The notes under the pieces are model-generated. The model was given only the letters and a program-made list of their open reading frames with translations. It had not been told where the DNA came from and searched no databases. A stretch of DNA of 64,000 nucleotides from Fibrobacter sp. UWR3 (GTDB taxonomy: Bacteria > Fibrobacterota > Fibrobacteria > Fibrobacterales > Fibrobacteraceae), in assembly GCF_900143055.1 (NCBI RefSeq), contig NZ_FRCW01000003.1, positions 1 to 64,000 of the forward strand. The letters are read 5' to 3'. A program made the translations under genes and the position numbers. Position 1 is the stretch's first letter. Every line of letters begins with the position of its first letter. This document shows positions 18,932 through 27,050 of this stretch, piece after piece.

Positions 18932-20223
18932 GAAAATTCGCCCTACTCCTTTGCTGTTTTTTGGTCATCCAAGCATTCGCCAAAACACCCGTCCAATTCT
19001 GCGTCTCGTTCGAAGACGAAGAACACTACAGGTTGCTACTTCTCGATGAAATCCCGACGGATTTTACGCCTTCAAAAAAAATTGAAAGTGCACCCGATTC
19101 CATATTTTGCGACACGCCCTTTTGGGCATACACCTTCTGGCCCAGTTTCGAAGGCGATAAACGGAGCAATTTCCGACGCAGTGATTACGACCGCGGAGAA
19201 CTCGACAATCTAGACAAGCAATGCGACGAGAAACGCCTTTCAGCAAGCACACCAAAAGCAGTACCTTCTCTCGAATGGAATACCGGCACCATTGACGGCA
19301 GCATATACCACAAGAAAAACGCACGCAAGTTTATCCAAAAATTTTACAAAAAAACATTCACGGGATACTGGATGGCTGACCTCGCCTGCATCTGTCCCCA
19401 TTTTGAAATAGCTCACCACGCATCCACAATCAAGGCCAAAATCGTCGGGGAATGTAAACCGGATTTCAAAAAAGAATTGAGAATTGTTCCCAAAGCAATC
19501 CCAAAGGACACCGCTGTTCGTGAATGGGAGCGCAAACCAGCCCCCATCGCCAACCCAGACTGGATCCCATGTTATACCAAAGATTATTTCAACGGCGGCT
19601 GCAAAATCCAAAACTATGCCAGCATGAAACCGCTACCAGTTCACGGAAAAACTTCTGGAATCGACGAAAGCTTGGAATGCCACCACGTTGACGGGAAATC
19701 CTACATTAATTTCGGCACCGATTTACCCGCCGAAACATATAATAAACCGTCTTCCTATAAGACGTTCGCAAAATGCTATACAGATAGCATCAACTGCAAT
19801 TACAGCGATACCACCGCACCGCAACTCACAACACCATTCTATTTATGCAAAAAATTCAACCTGAAAGAAGGCGGCTGCGAGCCTATGGAGCACGGCATTG
19901 ATTTTATCATCGGGGAAAGTCTGCAATTCGAAGGCTGGAACCGCAAAGGCATGCACTACTTCTTTAGGCAGAAAAATGAAGGAATCGACGAATTTATCAG
20001 CCAGCTATTCTATTTCGACCCGCCTAGCCAAGAATATCGCGAAATTTTGCCCGAAGGGATTTCTAATAAAGACATCGGCAGAATGGGCGACGAAGCGGCC
20101 CGCAAAACGCCCGGTATGTTCTTCTACGACGGCCTCACGAAAGTCGGCTACGAAAAATTTGAAAAACCGATGTTCAAGAATCTCAAAGAAGCCATGCAGC
20201 ACTGCAAGGAACACAAGTTCTAA
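18928..20223 (+). CDS. Secreted Cys-rich protein, fusion of the two preceding families
   Basis: A 431-residue protein with a signal peptide ending near residue 18 (VIQAFA). Residues about 22-180 resemble the mature part of the previous gene's product; residues about 205-431 resemble the first gene's product, block for block: WIPCYTKDYFNGGCKIQNYAS, LECHHVDGKSYINF, AKCYTDSINC, EGGCEPMEHGIDF, TPGMFFYDG, KNLKEAMQHCKEH. The pair of small genes and the two-domain gene therefore give the same two modules in split and fused form. I do not recognise either module. No terminator is obvious after the stop, and the glnN promoter region follows. Confidence 0.75.
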   Translation: MRKFALLLCCFLVIQAFAKTPVQFCVSFEDEEHYRLLLLDEIPTDFTPSKKIESAPDSIFCDTPFWAYTFWPSFEGDKRSNFRRSDYDRGELDNLDKQCDEKRLSASTPKAVPSLEWNTGTIDGSIYHKKNARKFIQKFYKKTFTGYWMADLACICPHFEIAHHASTIKAKIVGECKPDFKKELRIVPKAIPKDTAVREWERKPAPIANPDWIPCYTKDYFNGGCKIQNYASMKPLPVHGKTSGIDESLECHHVDGKSYINFGTDLPAETYNKPSSYKTFAKCYTDSINCNYSDTTAPQLTTPFYLCKKFNLKEGGCEPMEHGIDFIIGESLQFEGWNRKGMHYFFRQKNEGIDEFISQLFYFDPPSQEYREILPEGISNKDIGRMGDEAARKTPGMFFYDGLTKVGYEKFEKPMFKNLKEAMQHCKEHKF

Positions 20224-20266
20224 AGATTTCAGCGCTCAAAAAGACAAAATCTTCCCAAGCAACCTG

Positions 20267-20283
20267 TTTACATAATTTGTAAA
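20267..20283. promoter_or_regulatory. Putative enhancer site for the glnN sigma-54 promoter
   Basis: A perfect inverted repeat, TTTACA-N5-TGTAAA, centred at 20275, 126 bp upstream of the first G of the -24 element. It shares the core TTACA-N5-TGTAA and the exact distance with the gltB site. Confidence 0.6.
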
Positions 20284-20399
20284 TCACTTGACGTCTTTTC
20301 AAAAAACGTAATCTTTACACTAAAGAAACGCACATACCAGAGCACATCTTTTTTTCGTTTTTCGAGCAAATTTTGCGATTTTATAAGAAAAAAGTTTTT

Positions 20400-20415
20400 T
20401 GGCATACTTTTTGCG
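20400..20415 (+). promoter_or_regulatory. Sigma-54 promoter of glnN
   Basis: TGGCATACTTTTTGCG has the GG and GC dinucleotides 12 bp apart and a T-rich spacer typical of strong -24/-12 promoters. The predicted transcript start is about 31 nt before the ATG at 20456; an AGGAGA ribosome-binding site precedes the ATG. Confidence 0.85.
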
Positions 20416-20455
20416 CTCATGGCACCGAAAACAAAACTAACACTAGGAGATTGCC

Positions 20456-22576
20456 ATGAGCAACGAATACAGGCTGAAGGCCATCAAGGAAATCGCGAGC
20501 GAAGCCGCGGGCGCAAACATGCCCGCAGCACCCGCAAGTCTCGACTTTTACGGCGAGGACGTCTTTAACGCGGAGGCCATGCGCGCCTACCTGCCCAAGG
20601 ATATCTGCAAGAAGCTCTTCGCCACCATCGACGAGGGCGCACCGCTTGACGCGAGCATCGCGAACGAAGTCGCACACGCCATGAAGAAGTGGGCAATCGA
20701 CCGGGGTGCCACCCACTTCACGCACTGGTTCCAGCCGCTCACCGGCTCCACCGCCGAAAAGCACGACTCCTTCCTGGAACCCGAAAACGGCAAGGCCATC
20801 ATGGCCTTCAGCGGCAAGAACCTGATCGTCGGTGAACCGGACGCGTCCAGTTTCCCGAGCGGCGGCCTTCGCTCCACCTTCGAAGCCCGTGGCTACACCG
20901 CCTGGGACCCCACCTCCCCCGCTTTCATCAAGCGTCACGGTAACGGCGCTACGCTCTGCATCCCGACTGCATTCTGTAGCTATACCGGCGAAGCCTTGGA
21001 CAAGAAAACTCCGCTGCTCCGCTCCATTCAGGCCCTGCAGAAGTCCGCCGATCGCCTGATGAATTTGTTCGGAGTCGCCCAGCAGAAGGTCACCGTCACG
21101 CTCGGTGCCGAACAGGAATATTTCTTGATTGACAAGCGTTTCTACCTGCAGCGCCCCGACCTGTACCAGGCGGGCCGCACGCTGTTCGGTGCAGCTCCGG
21201 CAAAGCACCAGCAGATGGAAGACCATTACTTTGGTAGCATTCCGGCCCGCATCTTGAACTTTATGAACGACGTGGAAAAGGAACTCTGGAAGCTTGGCAT
21301 TCCGGCGAAGACCCGCCACAACGAAGTCGCCCCGGCACAGTTCGAACTTGCCCCGATGTTCGAGGAAGTGAACCTCGCCTGCGACCACAACATGCAGATT
21401 ATGGAAGTGCTCCGCCAGGTGGCCGACCGTCATGGCCTCGTGTGCCTGCTGCACGAAAAGCCGTTTGCTGGCATCAACGGTTCCGGCAAGCACAACAACT
21501 GGTCGGTGAACTACGGCAAGACGAACCTGTTGAACCCGGGCAAGGACCCGCACCAGAACGCCATCTTCCTCACTACGCTCTGCGCGGTGATTTACGCCGT
21601 GGATACTCATGCCGACCTGCTCCGCATGGCTGTTTCGGGCGCGGGCAACGATCACCGTCTCGGTGCCAACGAGGCTCCTCCGGCAATCATCTCCATGTAC
21701 CTGGGCGACCAGCTTGCCGACGTCATCGACCAGCTCGAAAAGGGTGACCCGAAGTCCAGCAAGCAGGCTGGCGTCATGAAGCTCGGTTCCGACACGCTGC
21801 CGCCTCTCCCGCGCGACGCGACCGACCGTAACCGTACTTCTCCGTTCGCCTTCACCGGCAACAAGTTCGAATTCCGCGCTCCGGGCTCCAGCCAGAGCTG
21901 CTCCGAACCGAACGTCATCTTGAACACGATTGTTGCCGAAGCATTCGACATCATTGCCGACAAGCTCGAAAAGGTTCCGGCCGACAAGTTCCACGAAGAA
22001 CTGCAGTCCTTGCTGCAGAAGATCGTGAAGGAACACAAGAAGGTTATCTTCAACGGCAACGGCTACACCGACGAGTGGGTGGAAGAAGCAGCCAAGCGCG
22101 GCCTCCCCAACACCCGCACCACCATGGAAGCGCTCCAGGCCCTCAACAAGGCCGAAAACATCGCCCTCTTCGAAAAGTACGGCGTGTTCAACAAGCGCGA
22201 ACTGGAATCCCGTTACGAGGTGAACCTGGAAGAATACCACAAGAAGATCCACATCGAAGGCAAGATTTCCGACGACATCGCGAAGAACGTTATCTTGCCG
22301 CAGGTGCTGTGCGCCTACAGCGCCGCCCTCAAGACCAACGCCATGGCCAAGGAACAGGGATTTGCCGCGGTGGATTCCTACGCCCAAGAACTCGGTGAAG
22401 GCTACAAGGCTCTCGCCTCTGCAATCGAGCGCATGGAAAAGGCTCTCGGCGAAAAGCACGAGAACATCCTCGAAGCGATGGCGGATCTCCGCGTGCAGGT
22501 GGACAAGCTCGAAAAGGTTATCCCCGACGAGAAGTGGCCCCTGCCGAAGTACAGAGAGATGCTTTTCATATACTAG
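20456..22576 (+). CDS. glnN: Type III glutamine synthetase
   Basis: A 706-residue enzyme that joins ammonium to glutamate with ATP. The length and motifs are those of GS III (about 700-730 residues) and not [40 protein letters not shown], the catalytic-core block [39 protein letters not shown] and [21 protein letters not shown]. The C-terminal region (after about residue 470) is helical, as in this class. Expression from a sigma-54 promoter fits nitrogen control. Type III GS is common in Bacteroidetes, Fibrobacter and cyanobacteria and lacks the GS I adenylylation site. Confidence 0.96.
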   Translation: MSNEYRLKAIKEIASEAAGANMPAAPASLDFYGEDVFNAEAMRAYLPKDICKKLFATIDEGAPLDASIANEVAHAMKKWAIDRGATHFTHWFQPLTGSTAEKHDSFLEPENGKAIMAFSGKNLIVGEPDASSFPSGGLRSTFEARGYTAWDPTSPAFIKRHGNGATLCIPTAFCSYTGEALDKKTPLLRSIQALQKSADRLMNLFGVAQQKVTVTLGAEQEYFLIDKRFYLQRPDLYQAGRTLFGAAPAKHQQMEDHYFGSIPARILNFMNDVEKELWKLGIPAKTRHNEVAPAQFELAPMFEEVNLACDHNMQIMEVLRQVADRHGLVCLLHEKPFAGINGSGKHNNWSVNYGKTNLLNPGKDPHQNAIFLTTLCAVIYAVDTHADLLRMAVSGAGNDHRLGANEAPPAIISMYLGDQLADVIDQLEKGDPKSSKQAGVMKLGSDTLPPLPRDATDRNRTSPFAFTGNKFEFRAPGSSQSCSEPNVILNTIVAEAFDIIADKLEKVPADKFHEELQSLLQKIVKEHKKVIFNGNGYTDEWVEEAAKRGLPNTRTTMEALQALNKAENIALFEKYGVFNKRELESRYEVNLEEYHKKIHIEGKISDDIAKNVILPQVLCAYSAALKTNAMAKEQGFAAVDSYAQELGEGYKALASAIERMEKALGEKHENILEAMADLRVQVDKLEKVIPDEKWPLPKYREMLFIY

Positions 22577-22618
22577 ACCTTCATAAGCAAACTCCTCCTT
22601 ATTGCTCAATAGAAACAA

Positions 22619-22653
22619 GGCCGTGTGTCCACAAGGCACACGGTCTTTCCTTT
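22619..22653 (+). terminator. Terminator of glnN
   Basis: The stem CCGTGTG/CACACGG with a 9-nt loop is followed by a T-rich run (TCTTTCCTTTT). It lies between two convergent genes and may also serve feoB on the other strand. Confidence 0.65.
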
Positions 22654-22678
22654 TACAATAAACTTCTAGAGAACAGCG

Positions 22679-24970
22679 TTAGTCGAACACTTTCTTCTTG
22701 CGTTGGTCGCGACCGATTAACACGAGGCTCACGACCACTCCGGCAAGCAGCGCTACCGAGGTGACGATCCATGCGGTAGAGCGCCCGCAGGACACCTGGA
22801 AGAACAGTACCGAGAGGCTCCAGCCGATAATTGTCTGGAACACCATCATGAGCGTTCCATAGAAGCGTCCGAGTTCACGGAAAGCAGTTCCCATGGCGGC
22901 AAGGCACGGCACATAGAGTAATATGAACAGCAGGTAAGCAAGCACCTGGAAACGCCCGAGGTTGAAATGCGCCTGCATCGTCTTGTACGCACCTTCGTTC
23001 CCGACACTTTCGGATTCATCAATCGCATCCTTGACGCCCAGCGGGTTTGCAATCGAAGTAAAGACTTCTACCAGGTTCGCCGGGACGCTCACGAGAGCTT
23101 CTTTCACCGTCGATTTCAGGCTGAAGCCTTCGTCCGCGGCGGTTTCTTCCGGAGCCGAGTCGTCCGTGCCTTCAATCGCATACAGCGAATTGAGCGTTCC
23201 GACAATCGCCTCTTTCGCGAAGAGCCCCGTAAAGAGAGCCACCGAAGCGGGCCAGTTATCGCGTTCAACGCCGAAGGGTTCGAACACGGGCGTAATCACC
23301 GTGCCCACGGCACTCAGCACCGACTTTTCGTTGTTGTCGTTACCGAAACTTCCGTCAGTACCGACGGAGCCCATAAAGCCAAGCACTGTCACCATGATGA
23401 GCACGACCTTGCCCGCACGGAAAACAAATTCCTTGAGGCGGAGCCATGCGTGGCGGAAAAGGTTGCGCATCTTGGGCAAATGGTAAGGCGGCAGTTCCAT
23501 GATGAACGTCGATTCCTTGCCCATGAAAACCGTATGGCGCAAGAGCAGGCCGTAAATCAAAGCAATCACGATGCCCGTCAGGTAAATCCCGAACACGAGC
23601 GTTCCCGCGCTTTCGCCGAAGAACGCCGCGCCGAATAGCGCATACACCGGGAGACGTGCGCCGCAGCTCATGAACGGCACTAGGAACAAAGTAAGGAACC
23701 TTTCGCGCTTGTTTTCGAGCGTACGCGTGCCCATGAGCGCCGGCACCGAGCAGCCAAAGCCCACAATCATCGGCACAAAAGCCTTGCCTGGGAGCCCGAG
23801 AAACCGCATAAATCGATCCGCCACGAACGCCGCACGCGACATGTAGCCGGAATCCTCGAGGAACGAAAGGCAAAGGAACATGAAGAAAATGACCGGAATG
23901 AATGTTGACACCGTCTGGATGCCCGTACCGATGCCGTTCGCCAACAGCGCCACAACAACGCCCGGCGCGCCAACCTTCGTCAACAGTTCCGTCATGCCGT
24001 CCACGAAAATGCCACCGAACAGAATGTCGAAGAAATCGATGAACGCACTGCCAACCTTCACCGCAAACCAGAACACCAGATACATGGCAATGAGGAAAAG
24101 CGGAATTCCCAGAATGCGGTTCAAGAAGAGCTTGTCAAGCTTGTCAGTTCGCGTGCGCTTGGTAGTATTGTCGCGGATGACCGCCTTCGCGATGTCGCGG
24201 GCATAGGAGTAACGGGAATCGGCCAGCGCAAATTCCACCTCTTCGCCCAAGTCTTCTTCAATCTTGTCGTGCGGAATTTCGACACCGAGTTCGTCAGCGA
24301 GTTCCAAAACTCGTCCGCTATGCTCCAGGTATTGCACCGCCGTCCAACGGGGACTTGCACCGAGTTTGTCTGCCACGGGCTTAAGCGGCACCGAGATTTC
24401 TTCAATCAGCTTTTCCAGAACTTCGGAATGCTTGACCGCTTTCGGGAGCGGAAGTTCTCGGCTGTTGTGCAGCAGCTTGTGCAAGTCGTTCACGAATCCT
24501 TCGCAGCTCTTGGGCGAAACCGCCGTGAGGCCAATCGCCGTCACGCCGAGAATTTCTTCGAGCTTGTGCAGGTCCACATGGATACCGCGACTCGCCGCGA
24601 TATCCATCATGTTCACCGCCAGGACCATCGGCACGCCCTTTTCCATCAGCTGACTCGTGAGGAACAGGTTGCGCTCCAGGTTCGTCGCATCCAGGATGTT
24701 CACGACCAAGTCCGCCTCGCCCTTGAGCAAGTAATCGAGAGCGGCACGCTCGTCTTCGGAGTTTGCAAACAGTGCGTAGATGCCCGGCAAGTCCACCACG
24801 CGAATCGTGTGGTTATCGAGTTTGAACTGGCCCTCTTTCTTTTCGACAGTCACGCCAGGCCAGTTGCCCACAATCTGGTTCGAGCCGGTCAGCGAGTTAA
24901 AGAGCGCGGTCTTTCCGCAGTTCGGGTTGCCCGCAATCGCAATCGTGAAAACTTCTTTCTCGATAGGCAT
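22679..24970 (-). CDS. feoB: Ferrous iron transporter B (Feo system 1)
   Basis: A 763-residue Fe2+ transporter. The N-terminal GTPase has G1 GNPNCGKT (residues 15-22), switch region VGNWPGVTVEKKEG, G3 DLPG and G4 NMMD. A spacer (about 170-270) leads to the membrane domain, with the two Gate motifs (GFGCSVPALMGTR; the later CLAAMG) and the MELPPYHLPK loop. An acidic loop (GTDDSAPEETAADEG) interrupts the region before the last helices. The start codon overlaps the feoA stop by one base. With feoA and the DtxR-type regulator upstream it makes a self-contained iron uptake and control operon. Confidence 0.94.
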   Translation of the reverse strand: MPIEKEVFTIAIAGNPNCGKTALFNSLTGSNQIVGNWPGVTVEKKEGQFKLDNHTIRVVDLPGIYALFANSEDERAALDYLLKGEADLVVNILDATNLERNLFLTSQLMEKGVPMVLAVNMMDIAASRGIHVDLHKLEEILGVTAIGLTAVSPKSCEGFVNDLHKLLHNSRELPLPKAVKHSEVLEKLIEEISVPLKPVADKLGASPRWTAVQYLEHSGRVLELADELGVEIPHDKIEEDLGEEVEFALADSRYSYARDIAKAVIRDNTTKRTRTDKLDKLFLNRILGIPLFLIAMYLVFWFAVKVGSAFIDFFDILFGGIFVDGMTELLTKVGAPGVVVALLANGIGTGIQTVSTFIPVIFFMFLCLSFLEDSGYMSRAAFVADRFMRFLGLPGKAFVPMIVGFGCSVPALMGTRTLENKRERFLTLFLVPFMSCGARLPVYALFGAAFFGESAGTLVFGIYLTGIVIALIYGLLLRHTVFMGKESTFIMELPPYHLPKMRNLFRHAWLRLKEFVFRAGKVVLIMVTVLGFMGSVGTDGSFGNDNNEKSVLSAVGTVITPVFEPFGVERDNWPASVALFTGLFAKEAIVGTLNSLYAIEGTDDSAPEETAADEGFSLKSTVKEALVSVPANLVEVFTSIANPLGVKDAIDESESVGNEGAYKTMQAHFNLGRFQVLAYLLFILLYVPCLAAMGTAFRELGRFYGTLMMVFQTIIGWSLSVLFFQVSCGRSTAWIVTSVALLAGVVVSLVLIGRDQRKKKVFD

Positions 24971-25209
24971 CAGACTCTCCTCAACTTGAGCACGTTGGCT
25001 TCTTGTTTGCGGAGCGAGAGCCTGTACGAAAGCACGCTCACCTCGACCGGGTCGCCGAGCGGGGCCACCTGCAAAACCCGCAGCACCACGCCGCGCACAA
25101 GCCCCATTGACAAAAGTTTGGACTTGTACTGAGAATCACCCGTGTTGTATCCAATAATTTCGGCCTTGTCGCCTTTTTTAAGTTCCGAAAACTTCGGTTC
25201 GTTATTCAT
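24970..25209 (-). CDS. feoA: FeoA protein (Feo system 1)
   Basis: A 79-residue SH3-like cytoplasmic protein needed for FeoB activity. It carries FSELKKGDKAEIIGY, then SKLLSMGLVRGVVLRVLQVAPLGDPVEV, then LRKQEANVLKL, the standard FeoA layout. It lies 11 bp after the regulator gene and touches feoB. It is about 80 percent identical by eye to the FeoA of system 2. Confidence 0.92.
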   Translation of the reverse strand: MNNEPKFSELKKGDKAEIIGYNTGDSQYKSKLLSMGLVRGVVLRVLQVAPLGDPVEVSVLSYRLSLRKQEANVLKLRRV

Positions 25210-25220
25210 ACACCAACGAT

Positions 25221-25646
25221 TTACTTTTTCTTAGATTTAGCGGCGTTCGACTTTTTCGCCGTCATACCCGTATTGGGGGAGTTCACGAACTCCTCGATTT
25301 TCTCGAGAGTCTCCGTCGAAAGAATGTGCTCCATGCAGCAGGCGTCCTTGTCGGCAATCGCCTCGGACACGCCGAGCTTGATCAAAAAACGCTTCAACAG
25401 AATGTGACGGTTCAAAATCTGGGACGCCACCAGCGCACCTTCCGAGGTGAGTTCGATGCCACTGTAAGGCTCCTGCGTCACAAGGCCGAGCTTCTTGAGT
25501 TCGATTACCGCCTTGGCCACCGACGGCATCTTGACCTTGAGCGCCGCCGCAATGTCGCGGACACGGGCAATCCCGTTCGCAAGGCGCAGCATGTGCACCA
25601 TTTCCAAGTAGTCTTCAAGGCTCTGGCTTAACTTTACTTGTTCCAT
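25221..25646 (-). CDS. DtxR/MntR-family metal-dependent repressor
   Basis: A 141-residue regulator. The start at 25646 is chosen because GGAG lies 9 nt upstream; a TTG start at 25667 would add seven residues covering that site. The winged helix-turn-helix occupies residues 1-65 (SLEDYLEMVHMLRLANGIARVRDIAAAL; VKMPSVAKAV; GLVTQEPYSGIELTSEG). The dimerisation/metal domain has the typical His, Asp and Cys ligands (RHILLKRFL, then DACCMEH). It lacks the SH3 domain, as in MntR/TroR-size members. The C terminus ends in a Lys/Ser-rich tail. It heads the feoAB operon and probably binds the TTAG...CTAA boxes upstream. Confidence 0.9.
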   Translation of the reverse strand: MEQVKLSQSLEDYLEMVHMLRLANGIARVRDIAAALKVKMPSVAKAVIELKKLGLVTQEPYSGIELTSEGALVASQILNRHILLKRFLIKLGVSEAIADKDACCMEHILSTETLEKIEEFVNSPNTGMTAKKSNAAKSKKK

Positions 25647-25684
25647 AGGACGGCTCCGATTAGACAAAAAACATACCTTGTTTA

Positions 25685-25732
25685 TTAGTCAACGCTAAAT
25701 TTAGAAAGCCTCGGCTAATTAGTAAAGGCTAA
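25685..25732. promoter_or_regulatory. Two DtxR-type operator boxes before dtxR-feoA-feoB
   Basis: TTAGTCAACGCTAA (25685-25698) and TTAGTAAAGGCTAA (25719-25732) share the outer TTAG...CTAA with boxes upstream of the second feoAB operon. The 34-bp spacing puts them about three helical turns apart. Binding by the regulator encoded just downstream is inferred. Confidence 0.65.
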
Positions 25733-25749
25733 TCTACGAAAAGAACGCC

Positions 25750-25784
25750 AAAAAGCCACCCCGCGGTTAAGCAGGGTGGCCTTA
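25750..25784 (-). terminator. Terminator after the lipoprotein gene
   Basis: On the minus strand GCCACCC-N11-GGGGTGGC is followed by TTTTT, between the lipoprotein stop and the convergent-free regulator promoter. Confidence 0.8.
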
Positions 25785-25807
25785 TTGTATGGTGATTGGA
25801 CTAAATC

Positions 25808-27034
25808 TTAGTCAGCCATCGGAACGATGTAGTAGGCGGTTCCGGTGGTCACGTCCATTTCCTTGGAGACCTTGCCGCTAGCGATGTCGTAGCGGTAGAT
25901 AGCGCCGCCCTTCTTGTCGGCATGGCCCAGGAGCACGCTCTTGCCGTCGGCATCCAGGTGAATGGACGGAGCGAACCACGGGATGGTCGGAGAAAGATCC
26001 ACTTTTTCAACGGTCTTCTTGTAGACATCGACAACCACAAACTGCCATTCATAATTGTTGAAGTTGCTCGGGTCGGCAAAGCTGCCGAAGAATCCCATAA
26101 ACTTGCCGTTACCCATGTAGGTGCCGCCCACCATCAGGTTGTTTTCGTTCGTTTTCTTGCCATCGTATTCGGCATCGTGCATGCGGAAAACCCAGTCCTT
26201 GTCGAAGTCGGTTTTACCCTTCTTGATGCGGATCCAGCCTTCCTTGTAACCTTCAACGTAGCAGTAAGAGGCGTTGGAATAGAAGTAGATATCGTCCTTT
26301 TCATCGACAAAGGACATGGTGTTGTTCATGTCGTCCATGCCGCCAACGGCCGCGACCTTGTCGCTAAAAATGGCCTTTTCGACCTTGTCTGTTTTCACGT
26401 CGATAATCACCACGGAAGCGCGCGGGCCCGCAATGAAATTGTTGAAGTCGACGAACTGGCTCAAGGTCAGGAACATCTTGCCGTCACGGATTACGGCGGA
26501 GCCCGGAACCGATGTCAAGGCTCCACTTTCTTCGTCAATGTACTCGGAAAGATCGATGGTAGCCGTGGTCTTGAGCGTTGTCGGGTCAAGGGCGGTAATG
26601 GCGTCGCCCATGGACTGTTCCACGTACATCTTGTTTTCGTCAACGAACTTCATCATGATGGCGCGGGTCCCCTGGAACTTGGCCGTAGCGGAGGCCTTGG
26701 CAGGCATATTGCCGTCTTTATCCAGTTCGTAACGCGAAAGGGTGCTGTTCATGGCGTCGTCAGTGGCGAGCACGTAAACGGAGCCGTTGAAGTACGCGAC
26801 GCCGCCAGCGTTCGGAGCTTCGATAAAGTCTTCGACAACCTTGGCCTGATTATCGGAAAGAGAGGCTGTTCCGACAAATTGAGAGGCGTCCATCATAAAG
26901 GAGAGCAGGTACTTGTCCCCCGAAGAAGAGCCGTTGTCGCCAGCAGAACTGGAGCTGGAGTCATCGCCGCAGGCCGCGAGCATCATTGTGGACGCGATTG
27001 CAGCAATCGTTATTTGGTTTTTGAAGAGGTTCAT
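25808..27034 (-). CDS. Lipoprotein paired with a TonB receptor (DUF4374-like, tentative)
   Basis: A 408-residue lipoprotein. The start at 27034 follows AAGGAAAAC and gives a lipoprotein signal with lipobox LAAC (Cys19), then a Ser/Asp-rich linker. A longer reading from 27127 runs back into the TonB receptor gene and is not credible. The mature part is beta-rich and looks like a propeller (repeats such as YFNGSVYVLATDD, MKFVDENKMYVEQ, SAVIRDGKMFLTL, IHLDADGKSVLLGH). The gene starts 16 bp after the receptor stop, so they are one operon. By position it could be a surface ligand-binding partner of the receptor; the DUF4374 resemblance is from memory of the layout, not a search. Confidence 0.75.
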   Translation of the reverse strand: MNLFKNQITIAAIASTMMLAACGDDSSSSSAGDNGSSSGDKYLLSFMMDASQFVGTASLSDNQAKVVEDFIEAPNAGGVAYFNGSVYVLATDDAMNSTLSRYELDKDGNMPAKASATAKFQGTRAIMMKFVDENKMYVEQSMGDAITALDPTTLKTTATIDLSEYIDEESGALTSVPGSAVIRDGKMFLTLSQFVDFNNFIAGPRASVVIIDVKTDKVEKAIFSDKVAAVGGMDDMNNTMSFVDEKDDIYFYSNASYCYVEGYKEGWIRIKKGKTDFDKDWVFRMHDAEYDGKKTNENNLMVGGTYMGNGKFMGFFGSFADPSNFNNYEWQFVVVDVYKKTVEKVDLSPTIPWFAPSIHLDADGKSVLLGHADKKGGAIYRYDIASGKVSKEMDVTTGTAYYIVPMAD

Positions 27035-27050
27035 TTGTTTTCCTTTTTTG

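Noticed and set aside
20417-22639. 740-codon frame antisense to glnN
   Set aside because: It is a shadow of the glutamine synthetase gene and has no recognisable domain.
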